From Acanthosoma haemorrhoidale (taxonomy: Eukaryota; Arthropoda; Insecta; Hemiptera; Acanthosomatidae): a DNA stretch of 64,000 nucleotides. Both the position numbers and the translations under genes were made by a program. Shown one piece after another: positions 57,632 to 64,000 of the stretch (positions within the stretch are counted from its first letter, which is position 1; each line of letters begins with the position of its first letter). The notes below the pieces were generated by a model, which was not told the DNA's origin, made no database searches, and saw nothing but the letters and a program-made list of their open reading frames with translations. The stretch spans positions 50,985,239 through 51,049,238 of the forward strand of contig OV884012.1 of NCBI GenBank assembly GCA_930367205.1, read 5' to 3'.

Positions 57632-58720
57632 AAGGCTGTTAAATTGATGTAATATAAGGATTAAAAAAAAAAACTGTCGCTAGATCTCGTATTAACCACC
57701 GTCTTCGTCAATCGTACGATCTTTTGTTAAGAATTTTAAATTGGCCACGCATTGATAGAAAAATAAAAACAACTCCATATTTAAAGGTCATTAGTTAAAT
57801 CATTGGGATCAATTAATAACTGATCGCACATATAGTTAGAGAGGTGAAAGTCAATTACTACAATTACTTGTTTAAATGTGAAGCTTCTCCTTCCAGGTTG
57901 GTTACAAAATGCATGTTTTTTAGGGGGGGGGGGTTAAAATGTGACAAGTAAGCTATCTGCTTTATTGTACTGCTGTTAGTAAAGAATTGCATCTATTGCT
58001 ACTGAACGTTGTCTGACAGACCACATTTTGCTAAAAATTGTGAATACTAGTATTGAATGAGCCTGCAGTTTACATGCTTTTACAGCGCATACTTGTAAGA
58101 GTGTCTAACACATAAGGGTATAGCGCAAGATTACATGGGATTATTTGCTGAGCTCATAGTGACAATCTGCGATAGGATGTCTGTATTCCGTGACGGTAGT
58201 TGTGTATGGGAGTGGCTCCTGTGTTATGCAAACGGGAAAGGGAGCTAAGAAGATTACCTTTTGAACGGAAGTAGGTTGGGGGGTTGTAATTTAATTTAAG
58301 GCATACGTGGGGAGCGTGGAAATAGTCAGCAGTTTCCATAGAGGCACACCTAGGCGGTTTATTGGCCTTATTACGATCTGGCTAGCTCCACCCTCACACC
58401 TGTCTCGCCACAATATGTCCTGTCATTGAAAACTATCTCAGTATAAAAGGGGGGGGGGTCACAAATTTAAATAGATCTTATTTTAGTGATTTTTAGATTG
58501 AAAAATATTTGAAAGTTACTAAGCGTTCTTGCCAATGTACCAATGTAAGTTCTAAAAAGAAAGTTTTACGAAAAAACGAGCACAATAGCCTACAATATTT
58601 TCAGGACGATTTTAGCTTAAAAAAAAAAAAGACAAGATGATAAATAACTACATGTTGAATAATGTCGTTTGAAACTAATTGACGTGATAATTTCGATTAT
58701 AACCTGGAAAGTATTGAGAA
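57632..58720. other. No gene recognised
   Basis: Contains poly(G) tracts at 57,923-57,933 and 58,449-58,458 and otherwise AT-rich sequence. No motif in either strand. Confidence 0.45.
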
Positions 58721-58721
58721 A

Positions 58722-59215
58722 GTAAATGCCCCTTATTATGCCAGCAACAAAACCCTTCATAACGACCTTAATATACCCTACATTCTAGAACTCATCCCTT
58801 CCAAGTTTATGAAACTCCACAGCAGTCATTGCACTGCGCCACTCATCCCTATTATTCTCCTCGGAGACTGAAACGGCAGTGGCCTCGTGACCTGCTATAT
58901 TCGCGTGACATTGGGAGTCCTGGCAATGGCCAGTTTCTCCAATCATGTCCTGAGCGTCTGTGGCTCTCTCGCTCTTTGTCAGCCTCCACTGGCTAGTATC
59001 CGGTGACGCGGCTGACGGAGGAGCGTAGGGGACTTCCCAAGACTCCGCTTTCTCTTCGCATGTGGACTTGGGAGGTCTCTGGGCTGTCTGTAAATATTGC
59101 ATGAATGAGCGAGTGAATGATGAATTGTAAATATGGTATGAATGAGAGCATTTATCTTCATTACTTATTGCCTTATAAGGCAGATTGTAATTATAGCACA
59201 ATAAAGAATATTTGA
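58722..59215 (+). mobile_element. Family B 3' fragment
   Basis: Starts at GTAAATGCCCCTTATTATG, equivalent to 47,443 on the minus strand of the larger copy, and runs collinear to the 3' end (GCACAATAAAGAATATT). A deletion of about 30 bp relative to the 47-kb copy lies near 58,822, between short CACAG/CAG words. The signature GAATGAGCGAGTGAATGA and the intact hairpin GCCTTATAAGGC (about 59,171) are present. Flanking duplications are not clear. Confidence 0.8.
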
Positions 59216-59219
59216 TAGA

Positions 59220-61550
59220 CATAAAAAAAAATAATCTAATAAAAAAAAATTTAAATATGAGAAAATCCTATTGTTAATAAATCACGCCTACATTTTTACC
59301 CCATTGCGCCATTAATAACCAAGCCACTTTAGCTAACCTAACGACTAATTAGTATGGCCAACTGTAATGAAATTTTAGTGGTTGTGGCAGACAGCAAATA
59401 TGTGTAGTCTAGTGCAAGTTAGCACATACGAATAGTGGTGAATGAGAGCACTTCATTTCTTGCTCACCACAGAAATAAAAGCTATCTAAATCGTTGATAG
59501 TACATCCCCACCATTCTGATAACACCTCTTCTAGCCAGTCTACCAAGTTTTTTATATTTCTTAAAATAATATGAGTTATTTTTTTGATTTAATATCATAA
59601 TATTTAAAATGACTCAACATGTGCCATACTTTAATCTCTATGGTAAGCTGTATTTACTATAGCCCTACATTTTATCATCCTATAAAGGATCCATAAAATA
59701 TAGGAGAGTGTAAAACCGCCGACTACTTATAAGCCTATCAGAGGGAGAGGACTTAAAGGTCCTGGCCTGAAGAGGATTGCATCAAGACCGGGACTTAGAG
59801 CGATTAGCCCATTTCCAACGGAGACTGTCTTCCAGCATCGTGGAGGGGAGATAGTGGCTCACAAAGCCCGTTTTCCTGGATAATCTTATTCGAATTATTA
59901 AAGTCCTGAACGCATTATATCTAAATCTTCTATAAACCGCATTACTTTTGTCTATCAACCCGTCGTTATTAAAGTTTTAAAAGAACGTTTAGGCAGTTTT
60001 ACGCTTCTAAGGTGTGTGTGTGTGTGTGGTGATTGCGGGTAAAGTTTATATTCATCAAGAACAATTTCTACCCAAAAATAATCATTATGTTATGTGCACT
60101 CATCGCAAATCATGATTCCTTCTCAACATCCATTAACACAGAATATTGATCATGAGATGGGACACCACCCTCATCGGCAGTATCATTAGCACTTGATAAT
60201 GGCAGTCTGAGCTATAATAAAATACTGATTTCTGGGCAGTCATTACTGTTGGTGAGTTTTACGGCATTCATTAAATTATAAAGAATATGAGGCACTAAAT
60301 GGTTATAAAGGATTCATGGTATGTGCAGTATATGCATTGTATAATATGTTGTTAAATAAGAGGAATCATCTGAGAAATAATAGCAATGTTAAACCCATAA
60401 ACAGACTGATAGAAATTGCTCCTCAAACACTTGAGACACTGAAAAATAAAGATAGTGGAACTCTCTCGATTTAGAGAAAGATCATTTACAAGGCAACTTA
60501 TGGATTCATCTTCCAGTATTACTGAAAAATTAAATCATAGTATTTAGGGATGTCAATAGCTACGAAATTTTCATAAATTACGATAAAGGACGATTAGGAT
60601 TGTCTGAGAGAGAGACACTTCTCAAGTGGATAGTACTTAATCAGGTTCGAGATTACAAAATTGTCAATGTGTAGCTCTCGTGAAAAATGATTGCCGGAGG
60701 GTATCTCCCTGTGTATTTGCTTTGGTCCTAGTAATGATTTATTATGTTTTCAGGAAATATTCTAATCTAGGATTAATCACAAATAAGGAAAAAAAGTTCC
60801 AATCCACCGATATTTCTGGGTTAACACTTATACTCAAATCTCATCGAGGAATATGATTCTTTATACAATAAAGTTTTAGTTTTTTCTTTTAAGTATTAAA
60901 CTATTTTCTGATTCCTGTATGTCTATAGCAAGTACATGAATATACGATAAAAGACATACCTTTTAATTTTCATAGATTCAATCACAGACTCTGACAATTC
61001 AGGTAATAAACTGGTTGAATACTATGCACAATTAGCTAAGCGAATGGTTTAACTTTACAAACTGACTCAATTAACATAATGTTCAAATTCAAACAACGAT
61101 CCAGACCTAAACATGTTTAGATCAATGCTACATAGTACATTAATAAATAACAAGAAAACAATGACTGACTCTCACACTGGTCAACTTTTGACTGGATATG
61201 GATCTGTAAATTATTACTAATACTGCTTTAAATTGATAATAATCAAACAGGTTTATATGACAACACATTAAAAATTTATATGACTGTAATTTAATTACTG
61301 AACCAATCTAGAAATACTAATACAGACTATTCTTCTAAGGAACAATGTATTCCTCTTCTTGTTAGGGAATACCTGCTGTCTTAAAAACTTAATGAACTAC
61401 TGCGAAGATTTTCTGAGGAGTCTTGAATTTTATATACAGAGTGGATATGTACCCATGGAATTCGTATATCTCTGAGTAAAAACCATATTGCTAAAAAATA
61501 TCAATCTTTAACACATTATAGTACGAATTACATTGAAGTCTCTGCTCGTT
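59220..61550. other. No gene recognised
   Basis: AT-rich apart from a GC-richer patch at 59,700-59,880 with no motif, and a (GT)8 tract at 60,012-60,028. Confidence 0.45.
60012..60028 (+). repeat. (GT)8 microsatellite
   Basis: Seventeen bases of uninterrupted GT dinucleotides. Confidence 0.85.
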
Positions 61551-61552
61551 GA

Positions 61553-64000
61553 ACTTGTGCTCCATATTCCCAAATAGATCTTGTTAAGCCAATACGAGTT
61601 GTGAACTGTTGCGGCCTTCGGCCCAAACAAGCTGACGTAGAGACACTTCTACGGTGCCATTCACCAGACGTCGCTGTCCTGACAGACACCCGACTGAAGA
61701 AGATTCATTTCTGCCGATTCGCGGGATATACCGCCTACCGCCACGACACTGAGACCATCTCTGGAGGAGTAGCAGTGTTAGTGAGGAACGGAGTGCCCTG
61801 TAGGAGACTACCCCCACCCGTGACCCTAGGCCCCTCCCACTACATCGTAACGCTCCAGTTACGGCTCACAAAAAACATGATAGTGTCAGGAGTCTACAGA
61901 AGACCAAGAGCCAATTGCGACTCTGACAAGCTCCTGCTCACTACAATAGCTCAGGACCGAAGACACGCCATCGTGGGTGACCTAAATGCGAACCACAGTT
62001 GGTGGAGCAGTACGAGGGCTAACGCCCTCGGCCGTTACATCACAAAGACACCATTTACGGTCATCCACCCAGGATTGCCAACCTTCCGTCACTTCGTGAA
62101 CCCCGACAGGACCTCCACGCCCGATCTACTCCTGACTCAACAGCCACACCGAGTCACTGGGTGCTCCGCCTTGGACTTTACCACCTCCGACCATCGGCCT
62201 GTGCTCTACGAACTAGAAGGCGACATGCCAGAGCCGCCTGCTTCTAGATACAGGTACGATGAGGCCAAGTGGGACCTCTACAAGCATCTCATCAAGACCG
62301 AATTGCCCACAATTGCGCCCCTGAGACACACTTGGGACATAGATTACGCTAGCTATCAGCTACAGAACGTCATCGATCGAGCTGCCGATGCATCGATCCC
62401 GACATTTTCTCCGAAGCCCCCTTCTCTGAGAAAACCTCCGGATCACATCCTACAACTGATTAGACAGCGTAATAACATCAAGAACAGGTGGTTTAGGACC
62501 AAAAACAGGGACCTAAAACCGGTTTTAAATGCTCTCACAAACCTAGTTAAGTCCCTGATGGCCCAGTGGAAAAATTCGATTTGGGAAGATCGCCTCACCA
62601 GTCTCCACGGTGACCACAAGCAATTGTGGAAGCTTGTGAAGACCTGCAGGTCCAAAAAGAACGGTGTAAGGCTGGCCGTAAACGGGCAGTTCATTCCCAC
62701 CACCGAGCAAGCGGACATCTTGGCGGCCCATTATGAGGAAGTCAGTCGTGGCCAGGGACAGCCAATAAGAGCCCTCGACCCTCCCTCCCCCACCCTCCCC
62801 ACCACAACCGAAATCTACACCTCACACCGGCAATGCGCTGCATTCATTCGAAGAACGACCGGCAAGAAGGCCCCAGGTCAGGATTCCATCCAGAACATCC
62901 TGCTCAAGCAGCTGCCGAGGAAAGGAATCTCATTCATAACGAACGTGTTGAACTCCTGCTTCAGGCTGCACTATTTCCCCCAGAACTGGAAGCACGCTGT
63001 AGTGGTCCCCCTTCTGAAACCAGCGAAAAGCGGTTATGAGCCATCTCATTACCGACCCATCAGTCTGCTGACTCAACTCTCGAAGCTGTTCGAGAGAATC
63101 ATCCACGTACATCTCTCAGGGCACTGCGAGTCACACGAAGTCATCCCACCAGAGCAGACTGGTTTCAGCACAGGCTTAAGTGCGAACAACAACCTGGTGA
63201 GATTGCAACACCACGTCGCATCGAACGTCCGGAGCAACAGAGCTACCGCTATGATTTCACTGGACTGTTCGAAAGCTTTCGACTCTGTCGACCACTACAT
63301 CCTACTCCAACGTCTGAGGGAATATGAATTCTCGGATCAGCTGCAGAACCTGATGAGATCCTATCTTACAGGCAGAACTTTTTCGGTTCGTATAGGCACT
63401 ACGTCTACGACCCGAAGAAATTACACTGCCGGTGTCCCCCAAGGATCGGTGCTAGGCCCCCTGCTGTTCAACATTTACACCGCCCACATCGTAGGAGCCT
63501 CGTACCCCAACTGCGAGGTATCGGCTTATGCAGACGACATTGGTGTTTACAGCACTAGCATCAATCCCACCAGAGCCCTGGAATTCGCTGAGAGCGCCAG
63601 TCAACAGATCGCCGAGAAACTCGATGCCGTCCACATTAAAGTCAACCCGGCCAAGACGCAAGGAATTATATTCAGCTATAAATCCGGAAAAAAGAAGCTC
63701 CCGAAATCCTTCGTCTTAGACGGCAAAGAGTGCCATGTAAGCAACAAGCTATGCTACCTTGGGATCACCCTCGGTAGACACTTGTCGTTCACAACACATC
63801 TCGGCAAGAAGTTAAAGAGTGTTAGGAAGAAATTCTTCAGCCTCGGACACCTACTTCACAGCCCGGCTTTATCGGTACGCCTCAAGCTGCTGATATACCA
63901 GAGCGTCCTAAGACCTGCTTTGATGTATGGGACCCCTCTCTTCAAGTATCTGACTCCTAACACTCTCAAAACGCTCCAGCAATTTCAGAACAGAGTTCTC
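61553..64000 (+). CDS. ORF2: apurinic-type endonuclease plus reverse transcriptase (partial)
   Basis: The frame has no stop from 61,553 to 64,000 (816 codons), although the first 11 or so codons are probably flanking DNA. Endonuclease: RVVNCCGLRPKQADVETLL at the start, then TDTRL at 61,682-61,696 where Glu is usual, GGVAVLVRNG, VGDLNANHSWW (about 61,973) and TTSDHRPV (SDH at 62,186-62,194). Reverse transcriptase: KKAPGQDSIQN, YRPISLLTQLSKLFERII, motif A SLDCSKAFDSVDH, motif B GVPQGSVLGPLLFNIYTAH, catalytic YADD at 63,527-63,538, then CYLGITLGRHLSF and RPALMYGTPLFKYL. No native start is visible: the first ATG is at 61,877, inside the endonuclease. The function is target-primed reverse transcription of its own RNA. 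It is probably 5'-truncated at the domain start, so expression is doubtful. Confidence 0.9.
61586..64000 (+). mobile_element. Family A Jockey-like non-LTR retrotransposon, open ORF2, continues past the window
   Basis: The base composition switches sharply from AT-rich to balanced at about 61,590, which I take as the 5' truncation point. The element then runs to the window edge. It lacks an upstream ORF1 and 5' UTR in this copy. Its 3' end and any target-site duplication lie beyond 64,000. It is the least damaged family A copy here and the reference for those at 29.0, 34.9, 44.1 and 55.2 kb. Confidence 0.9.

Noticed and set aside
1..64000. CRISPR arrays, rRNA genes, bacterial operons
   Set aside because: No regularly spaced identical repeats of CRISPR type, no rRNA-like conserved blocks and no tightly packed co-oriented genes. 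The window is plainly eukaryotic.

Overview
The window reads as intergenic and intronic DNA from a large, AT-rich animal genome, most likely an arthropod (probably an insect; the species cannot be named from this sequence). The evidence is short coding segments embedded in AT-rich sequence with consensus splice sites, Jockey-like non-LTR retrotransposons in several families, a Tigger/pogo-type helix-turn-helix fragment, a small terminal-inverted-repeat element and microsatellites. There is no operon structure, and I found no convincing intact tRNA, rRNA or CRISPR array.

Layout. 1-10 kb: mostly AT-rich sequence with two host-gene candidates. These are a first coding exon on the plus strand (2,196-2,220, start of a signal-peptide-like sequence with a GTAAGT donor) and a terminal-exon-like segment on the minus strand (8,369-8,631). 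10-12 kb: a decayed Jockey-like copy (family B) and a CENP-B/Tc5-type HTH fragment behind a splice-acceptor-like site. 12-22 kb: AT-rich, almost empty. 22.5-23.0 kb: a 51-bp minisatellite that reads as 17-residue protein repeats. 25-31 kb: small family B fragments, two with target-site duplications, then a minus-strand family A copy carrying a nested fragment. 35-40.4 kb: a plus-strand family A copy and two family A' copies in opposite orientation. 42-44.5 kb: GC-richer patches, a possible terminal exon ending at a polyadenylation signal (43,407-43,601), a TATA/Inr pair and a retrotransposon scrap. 46.9-48.3 kb: the best family B copy, next to a (TA)n tract. 50-51 kb: a badly decayed reverse transcriptase of a third type. 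53-56 kb: a 104-bp duplicated segment, a 23-bp repeat and a short family A copy. 56.7 kb: a 91-bp element with perfect 24-bp inverted repeats. 57-59 kb: two family B tails. 61.55-64 kb: a family A element whose endonuclease-reverse transcriptase frame has no stop and runs off the window end.

The retrotransposon copies explain most of the recognisable sequence. Nearly all are 5'-truncated and dead, which is normal for target-primed reverse transcription. Several end in target-site duplications, and two families keep small 3'-UTR hairpins whose stems survive while their loops differ. The 61.6-kb element could be recently active: its frame is clean as far as it can be seen. I found no complete novel multi-gene system. 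The points most worth following are the 17-residue coding minisatellite, the retrotransposon 3' hairpins, the unexplained exon candidates and the 53-55 kb duplication.
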